Source of the DNA: Apium graveolens
Taxonomy: Eukaryota; Streptophyta; Magnoliopsida; Apiales; Apiaceae
Length of the DNA stretch: 64,000 nucleotides
NCBI RefSeq assembly: GCF_009905375.1
Contig: NC_133653.1
Span: 64,825,414 to 64,889,413 of the forward strand
Direction: 5' to 3'
Position numbers and translations under genes: made by a program. The notes under the pieces were generated by a model. It made no database searches and was not told where the DNA came from. It saw only the letters and a program-made list of their open reading frames with translations. Each line of letters opens with the position of its first letter. Position 1 is the stretch's first letter. Shown here in pieces: positions 42,124 through 53,467 of this stretch.

Positions 42124-44493
42124 ATGGTTGATGAAGCAAAGTTACCAACCTATTTTTGGGCTGAAGCGGTGCAGACTACTTGTTTTACTCAGAATGCAAC
42201 ACTCATTAACAAGCATAGAAAGACACCATATGAGATGGTGAAGAAAAAGAAGCCAAATCTGAAGTATTTTCATGTATTTGTATGTAAGTGTTTTGTTCTT
42301 AAGACTCATCCTGAACAGCTATCCAAATTTGATTTAAAAGCTGATGAAGGAATTTTTGTTGGATATCCACTTTCCAAAAAAGCCTTCAGAGTCTACAATT
42401 TAAGAACAAGGGTAGTCATGGAATTTATCAATGTCTCTTTTGATGATAAGAAGATTACTGGACTTGAAGATTTCAATGATCATGATCAGCTGAGATTTGA
42501 AAATGAAGATTTAATTTCTGATACTGTAAATCCTGACAGTCTAAATCCTGACAGTCTAAATCCTGACAGTCTAAATCCTGATACTGCAAACTCTGATGGA
42601 TTAAACTCTGATGTTATTGAAACTGTGGTGACTACGCCAAAGGAAGATGCACCTGTGCAGGGGGAGCATACTGAAGATACAACCACATCTCAAGAAGCAT
42701 CAGAACCTACAACTGACTCTTCAAGTTCTGATGAGCCAAATTCTGATAAGTCTGGAAACTCAAATTCTGAAGGATCCAACTCAGAGAGCATAATTTCAGG
42801 GGGAGCATCAGAAAATGTTGATGAAGACAGCATGGATCATGGGGGATCATCCAGTTCTAGAGAAAACCTTCCATCTGCAAGGAAGTGGACTAAATCACAT
42901 ACACCTGACTTAATTATTGGAAATCCTGAAGCAGGTGTCAGAACTAGAACATCTACATCAAATGAATGTCTTTATAATTCTTTTCTTTCTCAGACTGAAC
43001 CAAAGAAAGTGGAAGAAGCTCTTCAAGATGCTGATTGGGTTCAAGCAATGCAGGAAGAGTTAAATGAATTTGAAAGAAATAAAGTATGGACCCTAGTTCC
43101 AAGACCAAAGAACAGATCTGTTGTTGGTACAAAGTGGGTGTTCAGAAACAAAACTGATAGTGATGGCATAATTAAAAAGAATAAAGCAAGGCTGGTTACA
43201 AAAGGACATTCTCAGCAGGAGGGAATTGATTATGATGAAATATTTGCACCAGTTGCTAGATTGGAAGCTATAAGGATATTTTTGGCTTATGTTGCTCACA
43301 AAAAATTTAATGTCTTTCAAATGGATGTGAAAAGTGCTTTTCTCAATGGAGAATTGGAAGAGGAAGTATATGTTGAACAACCTCCAGGCTTTGTAGATTC
43401 AAAACTTCCAAATTATATCTACAGGTTTGATAAAGCACTTTATAGCCTTAAGCAAGCTCCAAGAGCATGGTATGAGACTTTAGCTCAGTTTCTTCTGGAA
43501 AGTGGATTTAACAGAGGAACTATTGACAAAACACTGTTCTACCTCAACCATGGAAAGGAATTACTTTTGGTACAGATATATGTCGATGATATCATTTTTG
43601 GTTCTACAAATGACAGACTTTGTAAGAAGTTTGCCAAACTGATGCAGTCAAGATATCAAATGAGTATGATGGGGGAACTCACTTTTATTTGTCAATCCAA
43701 GTATACCAGAAATTTGTTGAAGAAATTTGGAATGCAAGATTGTTCAAGTGCATCCACTCCCACGGCCACTACAACAAAATTGGATAAGGATACTGGTACA
43801 TCAGTAGATATTACTGATTACAGAGGTATGATTGGCTCACTACTCTATCTAACTGCTAGTAGACCTGATATTATGTATGCTACCTGTCTTTGTGTAAGAT
43901 TTCAAGCAGATCCAAGAGAACCTCACTTAACAGCCGTGAAAAGAATTTTCAAGTACCTTAAGGGTACAGCTAATCTGGGATTATGGTATCCCAGAAAATC
44001 AGACTTTAAGCTAATAGGTCACTCAGATGCAGATTTTGCAGGATGCAAAATTGACAGGAAAAGCACAAGTGGAAGCTGCCAATTTCTTGGAGGCAGATTA
44101 GTTTCTTGGTTTAGCAAGAAACAAAAGTCAATTTCCACATCCACTGCAGAAGCAGAGTACATTGCTTTAGGAAGTTGTTGTGCACAGATTCTTTGGATGA
44201 AGAATCAGTTACTGGATTATAGGTTAACATACTTTAAAATCCCTATTTACTGTGATAATCAAAGTGCTATTGCTATGACAGGTAATCTAGTTCAACACTC
44301 AATGACAAAGCACATCAACATTAGGTACCACTTCATAAGGGAACATATGGATGAAGGTACAGTGGAATTGCACTTTGTTCCAACAGATCAACAACTAGCA
44401 GATATCTTCACAAAACCACTGTGTGAAGCTACTTTTACAAGATTGGTAAATGAACTTGGAATGGTTTCAGGTTCTTTCTCTAAATCTGCTTAG
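42124..44493 (+). pseudogene. gag-pol: Element E integrase C-terminus, reverse transcriptase and RNase H (open, 789 codons)
   Basis: Continuous with the upstream frame. It begins in the integrase core end ([11 protein letters not shown]), then a variable acidic linker with an NPDSL repeat (42531-42590) and Ser-rich runs. RT starts at [22 protein letters not shown], with [23 protein letters not shown] and the catalytic YVDDIIFGS (about 43580-43606). Right after MMGEL the text jumps to TFICQSKY; D has [13 protein letters not shown] between these, so an in-frame deletion has removed a conserved RT strand. RNase H has [30 protein letters not shown] and CDNQSAIA; the end is [28 protein letters not shown]. 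The active sites remain but the deletion probably kills RT. Confidence 0.93.
42526..42596 (+). repeat. 15-bp tandem repeat in element E pol linker
   Basis: AATCCTGACAGTCTA occurs three times in a row, with a diverged fourth and fifth unit (AATCCTGATACTG), encoding repeated NPDSL. It lies in the variable stretch between integrase and RT. Confidence 0.92.
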
Positions 44494-46881
44494 TTTATGT
44501 TCTGATACATCAGATTTTATGATCAGTATTTACAGATATTACTATCTTTGTGTATTCTGTCCTTAAATTAAAAATTGCTTAAGTGCTGATTGTTGTCTGA
44601 TGTGAAATTCTAAACTCTGCTAGTGATATGAATGTTTCTGTGACTATTCAATCCAATGAGGATAATTGTGCTAGATGTTGACCTAGTAGTCTACAATATA
44701 CTAAAGTCCCATATTTGAAATAATTGTTTATGTGGAAATCTTTTAACACAAGCAAATTCTGATATTGAGCTTAGTTAAGTTTACTTTGTGTATCTTATTA
44801 CTAAGTCAAAAACTAGAATAGTGCTTCTTATCTGTTAAGTTCTGATGTTAGTAAATCTGATGGATGTTCTAAGTGCTGATAAACCTCACTTATTAAAAGA
44901 AAAAGAAAAGATAAGAAAATAAAAATCAGGTACTCTTTTGAGATCTAGAGTAAAAATGTGGAAGGGAAGACCCAAGTGCATTGCTGGTATTAAGTAATAT
45001 GCATCAGAAAAGCAAAATAAATATTTTTCTTGGTGACTTTTCACACTCTATGATTACTGGAGAAATACTCTGATAATAACATAAATTCTGATAAGCAGTC
45101 GTAACTCACTTACACTGAGAAGCCACTGTAAAATGGAATTTCAAAAGATGCATAAAATGAGCACAAAACAGTTGAGGTGGACTCATGCATGAACTCATTC
45201 TAAAGTAGACTTCAGAATACTAACAGATTTTGAGCAAAGTTCTTAGTTATTCCTTACTTCTAAGATGTACTGAAGTGAATCAGACTTTAATCTTCATCTG
45301 ATATTTAACTTACTGCACACACATACACTCCATATGAATGATGAAAATTACTGTGGTGATTAATGTGGTTTTAGATGAATAGGTTAAGTGTCACTGGTAT
45401 AAATTCTGAGGACAAGTTATGATGGAAATTCTGATGATTAAATTCTGAAGAAACGAAATCAGAATTTGTGTGAAGAATTACAGAAATAGGCATTCACCTT
45501 TCGAGTTAAGGAATCATGTTCTGATGACTGTTAAGTTTTGATGTAAGTCTAAGTTCTGATATTAAATCCTGATTCTTTACTTGAGTTATTTGTGGTTAAA
45601 ATCTGAAACAGTCATATTAAAATTAGAATATGTTTGGGTGAGATATAAACAGTCAACATAATTTGGGTTAGTGGTACTCGTATATGCACAATAATTTTTA
45701 CTTGTTTCGTGTGCGCATTAACTCCTATTTTAAGCTTTCAATGGTTGTCCTTATTACTCATCAATCTAGGGAGTCGAGGGGTCATCATTTTTACTTGGAA
45801 TTGTTGCCCAGTCCTCCCGTCCCTTGGTATTCCATTGGCTATTCAAACCAACACTTCATTCCAGCCAAAACATCCTTCACCTTCTCACAAACTCACCCTC
45901 TTTTTATTTATATCACCAAAAATGTTTCATTTCAACATATTCTTGAACTATGAATCTTTCACTATTGAGTTGAGTTATGCTTACTGGCAACAGGAGTGGC
46001 ATGTCACTGCCATTCCTGATGAACTCTGGGATTCGGTTCCACAAGAAGTTCACACCGAACTCTTGTTTTTATCAATGGAGTATCATCTCCATCTTGATAG
46101 ATTGGAAGCAGAAAGGAGAGAAGCTCTCCATCAGCAAGAACGGATTATCCGTCTTGCAGTGCTCTTCGTTAGCAGCAGAAGGAGTTAGTCGTTAGGCTTC
46201 TTAGCTTAGGACTAAAGCTGTTGATGTTAGGCATTTTAGACTAGGGCAATCTTGTAATTTCATGCATGTAATTTAAGTTTTATGAAATGTATTCACTTGA
46301 TAAATTAATGAAATTTTATCTTTTTGCAAGATTTTGTCTCTGTGTCGTTTCATATTCTGATGACATTTTAAATCCTGATACTAACCATATTCTGATGAAC
46401 TTTTTAGCTCTGATTCAAATCAAGTTCCGATACTGACGTGGCAGTATTTATTTACTTGGTTTATTTATGGTCATTCTCTTATTGGTCATATTTTTACAGA
46501 ATATTGGTAAAGCAGTAATAATAATTTATTTAGTGGGAACAGTTTTAAAATTTAAAATAAAACTGAACGTCCTTAATTAATGGGATTACTTGGTAAGTGG
46601 AACGGTTTTTCTCCTTGAAAAACTGCATGTGATAAGTAATGATTACTGAATACCCGTGCCCATTAATTATCTTTTACTGCTGCATGTCTGACAGGTGTCT
46701 CAAACGGCTATTTTTTAACCGTGTATAAGTAAAAGAGAGAAAAGATTGTAAAATCTTTTATTTACCTTCATATTTTATCTCTCTCTTTTTACTTTTCTTC
46801 TCTCTCACATCTACTGACGATTTTTCATACAGATATTTTATCAAACACCTTACAGGCAATTTTTTCTCTCACATATTTCTC
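44494..46881 (+). other. Element E spacer between gag-pol and ORF3, with dispersed TTCTGAT motif
   Basis: AT-rich non-coding sequence with at least 15 copies of TTCTGAT or close variants (for example near 44500, 44758, 44842, 45085, 45428, 45520, 45552, 46355, 46389). The complementary form lies in the LTR. It also holds one small ORF (45922-46188) and a CT-rich stretch at about 46775-46815 before ORF3. Confidence 0.75.
45922..46188 (+). CDS. Small ORF in element E spacer, 88 aa, function unknown
   Basis: From an internal Met (MFHFNIFLNYESFTIELSYA) the product is 88 residues, with an acidic Trp-containing middle (WQQEWHVTAIPDELWDSVPQ) and a C-terminal charged helix (HLDRLEAERREALHQQERII) that could form a coiled coil. 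The same frame is open upstream to 45709, but that part has the hydrophobic look of translated non-coding sequence, so I choose the later start. It is unusual in staying open in an element with many stops. I do not recognise a family. Confidence 0.35.
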   Translation: MFHFNIFLNYESFTIELSYAYWQQEWHVTAIPDELWDSVPQEVHTELLFLSMEYHLHLDRLEAERREALHQQERIIRLAVLFVSSRRS

Positions 46882-49800
46882 ATGGCACCCAAGGACATAA
46901 TTTTAGATGGTGCTACGTTTGTTCCTAATAACTTCTCCGCTATTCTTAGCAAGTCAGAAGCCCCATCTAAACTTCACTTCATTCAGGACTTTCTTGCTAG
47001 TTCTGATATTGGGTATGCTCTGACCGAACCTGAAGCAGTCTCTGGTACTCAAGTACTGGAGTTCTAGAGAAGTGGTTTATATGATGATGGTGGTGCTCAA
47101 GGGTCCCCAAGTAATATTTTTTCATCAGGGGAGGATGCGTATATTGTGACATTGTCTACGGTTCGACAAGCACTGCAGCTACCTGAGAACTGTGTTTATT
47201 CTACTGTTGAAGAGCTAGTTCTTCAAAACATGATGGCCAGTCTGGGATATGAGAAGACATTGGCAAAGCTGGACCAGTTGAAGAGATCTTTCATAAGGAG
47301 GCAATGGAGTTTCTTCTTTGACTGCATAACCAAGGCTTTCGCAAACAAATGTTCCAATTCCGATGCAATTCCCATCTTCAGCCAACAAATTGGGTATGCT
47401 CTCATAAATCAAACTGATGTTGACTATGCAAGTGCTATCTTAGGTTTTATTGGGGATAGAATGACAGAAGATAGAACTACTGTTTATTTTTCTAGATTAT
47501 GTTAGCTTATAGTTTCTGTTGTGATAATAAGCCCCAATCTGCTAGTGAATTAATTTCATCATTCAGACTAGCTAAAAGTGCTTTTAATGACTTATTATCT
47601 ACTAATAATAAGAAGGTTGTGTTAAGACCCCTCCTAATTCCTTTATCTGTCAAACAAGCCTTAATAAACTACGATCCAGTTAAATACACAGAACTATATC
47701 CTAATGTTCAACCATCCGAACCTCATCCATCAACACCTACCACCTCTACTCAACCACCTCAAACCTCTCAACCTCAACCTTCAGATCCTACTGTGCAGCC
47801 TTCATCTTCCAAACCTAAGAGGACTAAGAAAGTACCTCTGACACAACAGAAGATAAGGAGATTCATTTTGCGAGATGAATCAGATGCTGAGAAACAGGTT
47901 CTAGTATCAGAACCTGTTGTTATAGAAGCTGAGAAGGTCTCTTCTCAGAAGGATGTTGATATTGGGAGTTCTAGGCCCCTAAAAAGGCTTAGAAAGCGTA
48001 ATTCTGATGATACAGCTCCTAAAGACTCCTCAAAAGCTAAAAGATTCAAATTATTGGCAAAACGGCCTGAAGATTCTGGTAAAGGAATGGAAGCAGCAGC
48101 TAAGGAAGGGGGTCAGGAATCTCTGATCTCACAAGACCCTGTTGAAGCTCACAATTCTCCTAGTGCTGATCCAGACCTTTATGCAACTCATCAATCTCCC
48201 ATGCTGATAACTAGGGGCCAAGTTATGAAATTTACGTCCATAACTTGGAAGTGCCTCAGGTTTTGCATCTAGAAGCTCCACCAGTTCCAATCACTCCACC
48301 ACCAACACCATTTCTTGATGCTGATTTTAATCCAGAATTACCTACAACACCTTCTCTGCATCTAGATACTGAAGATCAGATTTTAGGTGAGCATCAGAAT
48401 ATGGCTGTTGATCAGAACTTAGTTGGAGATCAGCCCTTAGAGGATGATGTTGAAGCCTCAATAGCCTCACATACTATTCTTTTATCAGAAGATGTTGCTG
48501 ATGCTGATTCTATAAGTTCTGATGCTGCTAATGATGAAGTTACTAGTGAAGCTGCCGCTACAAATGTAGATGATGATGCAGCCGGTCCATCAGGACATGC
48601 ACCTCAACAAACTGTTCATAAAGCTGAGATAGTCAAGAAGTTTGTTACAGGGGAAACACCAGTACCTTGGAGTGAAACTCCTAGAGGAAATGAGTGGACT
48701 AAGGAGTGGAACACAGTTACCTTTGTTCCTTCTGAAAAGATTCTTGCTGAGCATCTTGCAAAAGTTGATGAAATGCTGATCAATGATGATTTCAAGACAC
48801 AGCTGAGAGTTACTGCAATGAGTACAAGGCACCTTCAAGGTCAACACTCAATAACTCATGACAAGGTGAATAAAATTCAAGAAAACTTGATCCAGCAAGA
48901 TATGAATCTGAAACTTGAAAAGAAAAGGTTTTTCCAACCTACCTTTGACAGAATTGCCTATATTGAGAAAACCCAAGAGAAGCAACAGTCTCAGATTGAT
49001 GAAATTTTGAAGAATCAAGCTTCTCATCAAAATCAACTCAATGAGATCCAATCCTCAGTGGAATTGCTTGTCTCTCTTTTATTACCTACTGATGCCAAAA
49101 AGGGGGAGAAAGTAATTAAGTCCAAATGCAAACCTATTAAGACACTGAAGGGAAAGGATGATGGAAAAGATGATCTGGGATACTCTGGAATGGGTGGAGG
49201 TCATGGTCAAGGTAAAGGTCTTTCATCAAGTAGAACTGGAACTACAAGTCAAAGAACAAGTTCTGATACTGGGAGAAGAATAACTTCTGATACTGGTAAA
49301 AGGATAAGTCTTGATGAACATCTGGAACTTGATGAGGAGATTTCGAGACAGTTATTTCTGTAAGAAAATCCAGGAATGAACTTTGATAGTCTAAAGGAAG
49401 AAGAAGCTAGACTTAAGTTAGAAAAAGTCAACTCCAAATCTGAAGCTTCTGTTGTTCAAAAGAAAATTCCTAAGGCTAAAGGCATTGTGATAAAAGAAAG
49501 GGTAAATCCTGAGGGAACCAAGGCCAAATCACAAATGCAGATAGATCCAAGGTCCAAGGGCAAAGAAAAAGTTGGTGAACCTGTAAAGGTTTATGTGCCT
49601 CCTATGGATGAAGAATTATCTGTTGAAGATGCCAATCTTACTCTGGTTTCAAAGAAGATTTCTCAAACAACTTCAGACATGGCTCAAGTTGTTCAGAGTC
49701 AAGATATAGTAAGTTCTGATATGACATTGAAGCAAGCAACCTCTGACATAGCTCAAGTTGGCTTGATATCAAAAGATAAGTTAAAGGAAACCTCTGAAAT

Positions 49801-50256
49801 TGCTCATGTTAAATCCTCAAAACTACTCCTACCAGGATTCACTAAAGCTAAATAGACTCAACCTTTGAAGACTGCAATAAGTGGTTTTGAAGCAAGAGTT
49901 GTTACAGGAAAGGAAGCAAGAGATAAATCTGGATTGGGTAGTGCTGATGAAAGAAGAGTGCAGAACACAACCAATGATCCAACTTCCTTAAGTGAACCAG
50001 GTGTTGGAGCAACTCCTGAAAGATTGAATCGACTTAAATCTGTACAGATGGTTTATCATACCTTCTTGAAAGAACACATCTTGTTATATTTCATGACAGA
50101 TGGAAGGGTTTACCACATAAGGGAAAATGCTATACCACTGAAGTATTTTGAGGAATTAGAACATGTTCTATTCTTACTTCAAGTGAAGAACATATTAACA
50201 GAAAGTGCTGCAAATTATTTGAAGAATCAAATTCAGAGACAGAAGAAGCTTTATTC
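46882..50256 (+). pseudogene. Element E ORF3, first part (broken; interrupted by element F)
   Basis: Counterpart of ORF3 in D. It starts MAPKDIILDGATFVPNNFS with no signal peptide. N-terminal domain: WSFFFDCITKAFANKC and a later IGYALINQ, in step with WDIFFDTLSKVFANC and IGLAVVFNQ of D. Then a Pro/Ser/Thr/Gln-rich run (about 47715-47815), basic patches (SKPKRTKK, PLKRLRKRNSDD near 47980), an acidic stretch, a coiled-coil-like segment (about 48860-49080, KTQEKQQSQIDEILKNQ), a Gly-rich segment (GMGGGHGQGKG near 49190) and a Lys-rich region. Breaks: TAG 47065-47067, one-base losses near 47490 and 48222, TAA 49361-49363, TAG 49853-49855. F splits it at 50256. Total about 1240 codons with the second part. 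Function unknown. Confidence 0.8.
50252..50256. repeat. Target site duplication of element F (TATTC), left copy
   Basis: TATTC before the F LTR, matched by TATTC at 62611-62615. It lies within ORF3 of E. Confidence 0.92.
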
Positions 50257-53200
50257 TATAACGACTCGTGTAATCTTTTTGAATTATTTAATTGTGCAAT
50301 TATGGAAATTAATAAATAAAATATGTGTGCTGGTTTTGACCGCTATGTGTTGTTTGATTATTATCCATATATGATTTATAGTGTATCGGGTTGTCCGCAC
50401 GATTAATTATGAGATCGTATTGAATTGTTTTCACATTTAAAAGTGGATTTAGTGCAAATTTATTTGCATAAATATTGGGAATGTTTCTAAATTTTTTTTT
50501 ATGATTTTATAATTACAATAATTATTTTTAGGATTTTATAAAATTGAGAAATAAATATTTTATTAATTATTTATCTTTAAATGATTTTCTGACAGCTTTT
50601 ATTTGTAAAATCCATATTTAATTCAAGAACTCTTCAAAAATTATAAAACTCATATTTATTTAAGTTGGGAATATTTCGGGAATTTTAAAATTATTTTGGA
50701 AATTTTCGGGATTAATTTTACCCGCACGTTGTTTCGTTTATTTGTTAAACGCGGGCATAAAAGTGCATTTTAGAAATCATTTTAAAATTTCGAAATTTAT
50801 GTTTTTATAAACTTAGGGATATTTTTAATATTTTAAGACTATTTCGAGGTTTTTCTGATTTATTTTCATGCACGGTAATAGTCAGTAATTGTACAAATCA
50901 GCGCCGAGCAGAGGGCCTTCGGGTATAAACATTACCACGTGTCCTTTTATTGGACATGCGGCTGGGCTATAGACAGAAGGGGGGGGGCTTATTTCTTCTC
51001 CCTGGTTTTACTTGGCCGACTATCAATCTCTCTTCTCCACATCTCTAATCTCTTTCAATTCTTAATTTTCTTTTCTCAAGAACAGATACATACACTCATA
51101 TATATACATACAAGCTCCCTGTTTCTCTCTTCTTCTTGGTGTTGCTTTACCGACCGTGATTTTCCGGTATTCGTCGTCGCCCTGTCTTTTTCCGGTAACA
51201 TGGTTGCCGGTTTTGTTCCTTCTCTATGCGCGTTTGCACGCGCGTCCTGTGTTGTCGTGTTTCGGTGTTGATTCTGTTGGGTTCTTGTTTTGTAGCTTCT
51301 TCGATTAAAGTATTGCCTGGAAATTTTATTCATTTATTTTCTGCAGAATTAATTGAAGGCAGTTCGTGAAATAAGTTATAATTCGTGAGGGAATTTATTT
51401 TGTAATCGGTGAAATTATGTTGGAAACCCGAAATTTATTGGGTACCCGTAATTTTATCGCCGTTGACGATGAATTTCGGTGAGTCAACAGTGGACGATGA
51501 TGACACGATTCTGAGTCCTAATATTTTAAATAAATAAAATTCATGTGGTGTTTTATTCTGGATCGAATTAGTACTTAGTAAATATGGAATCAGGGTGATT
51601 GAGTTGGATGTGATTATTAAATTATATCGGTAATTGGAATTTGTGAGTTGTGATTGATTGTCGTGTATTAAATTGGATTGTTGTTATTGAATTGACGTCG
51701 ATTGATGTTTCGACGGGTAGTCCGATAAACAGAGGAGACGCTGCCCAATTTCCGGAAAAATTTACCTACAGCAATACGGGCACGTATCTAACAATTATCG
51801 GGACGTCAAATGGTTATATAGATATATATGTGTTCTATATGAAACTTGGTTGCACGATGTGATAAATAATTTGCTAAAAATCCATAACCCCGATTTGTAA
51901 AATTACAAGTATACGTATTTTCGGAAAACGAACATCAAACCGATTTCTCGAGAATGTGAACCCTGACTGTTGGGTGTGTTGTTATATTATAATAATCCAT
52001 ATAATTACGAGTCGGGTTTGAATATCGTTGGGTAAGAATTAGTATCGAGGATATGTCAAGCATACCTAGACGTCTAACGTAGGGCATTTCGACCCTGTAG
52101 GTTATGGTCAGGAACCTGAAAGTGGACGATGGACTAAAGATAACATAGTGGTCAGTCGACGAGCTCAGTAGAGTTTCAACAGAAAGACCTGAGTGTCGAA
52201 GTTGAATCCAATGGGATCTAGTGGTTGGACGTTAGAACCTGAGCAGCAGAGTCGGCTCAGAGTTGATCAGTAATAGTTGTAAAGCCTTGTAAGGCAAGTA
52301 CTTCTGAACTTTGTTTCAAGATATATCACAAATATTTTTGAACTGTTTCATAACATGTCGCTATTATTCAAAATAACTCATGTTTTATATTGCAAGTGCT
52401 TTAAACTACTTACCCTTGAACCCTGATCTTTCTTGATCTTGAGCCGTAAGCCTTATTCTTTGTAAACCATCCTTTGTTGATCCTCAGACACCAAACTACA
52501 CAAATATGATAATACTCCCCAAATGTATAACTACCAAGCACCAAACACTGGAAGAAAATTGTTTGAAAACACAGAAACTTTTATATCCCAACCAATCCAT
52601 ATAACACCAAAGAACTATACTTTCAAAAATCATTACTGAACTAATACCTGATGCTTATACAAACGGAAAACCGATTCTTATACATACCCCGAAATACCCT
52701 TGAGATATCCATGAATTTCCTTACATTTTTATGCAAATGTTTAACCATCATCAATTATGATCTTGTTTTATTGAATCATATTGTTATCATATTGAACTGC
52801 TTTAGGATTGGATAGTTTTTATATATGTGGACCAGATTCGTGGTCAGACCATACCAATGGTCAAGTTAGGCCAATGTGTGCCTTGGATCCAGTAATTGGA
52901 GCAGTACTGTGTGCTTGCTCGGGGTTAGTGCGTGACTGATCAGCAGCCTAACCTTGGTTTTTAAAACTTAAAATGAATATCCAATTCTAATGATGAGTTA
53001 AAAAGAAACTTGATTCCTTTGAATCATCTCATTTGATCATTGTTTAACCTCAGTTATCACTATTATGACTTGCTGAGCTAGTTAGCTCACCCTTGCGATT
53101 CTTTTATATATTTTACAGTTGAAAAGAATATGGATGATAGTGAAGTTCCTCAGTCCAAAGTGCGGGCTAAGATTCCAGTTGAGTTGAATCGAGCTAGCAG

Positions 53201-53448
53201 AAGCTTCATGCGGTATAGAAATAGTCAGATTGTAAGAATGATTTTATTATCAATTGTAAGTTAAATTAGTTGGGATTTGGTACGTTATAATAAAGGTTAA
53301 GATTGTGGCTTGTTTTCATACTTTAACCTGTTGTGATCCGTGGTTATGTAAAGCAGGGTCATTGCAAATAATATTTCTTATTCAGGTTTTTATATTGTAT
53401 ATTTGTTGTGGACCCCAAACTTCTGACCCGGGGTTGGAGGGCGCCACA
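50257..53448 (+). repeat. Element F 5' LTR (3.2 kb)
   Basis: Starts TATAACGACTCG and ends GGGCGCCACA. The start is fixed by comparison with 59414 and by the TATTC duplication; it therefore opens with TA, not the usual TG. A TATA box is at 50924. The open frame at 50939-51271 overlaps the promoter and pyrimidine-rich leader and is not considered a gene. Confidence 0.93.
50924..50930 (+). promoter_or_regulatory. TATA box in element F 5' LTR
   Basis: TATAAAC, followed 7 bases later by an ACGTG core (CCACGTGTCC, G-box-like) and a CT-rich leader (CTCTCTTCTCCACATCTC). Conserved at 60073-60079, where the G-box-like site reads CTACGTGTCC. Confidence 0.5.
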
Positions 53449-53451
53449 GGT

Positions 53452-53467
53452 TGGTATCAGAGCTACA
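53452..53467 (+). promoter_or_regulatory. Element F primer binding site (initiator tRNA-Met)
   Basis: TGGTATCAGAGCTACA starts three bases after the 5' LTR end and keeps the full initiator-Met core. Confidence 0.92.
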
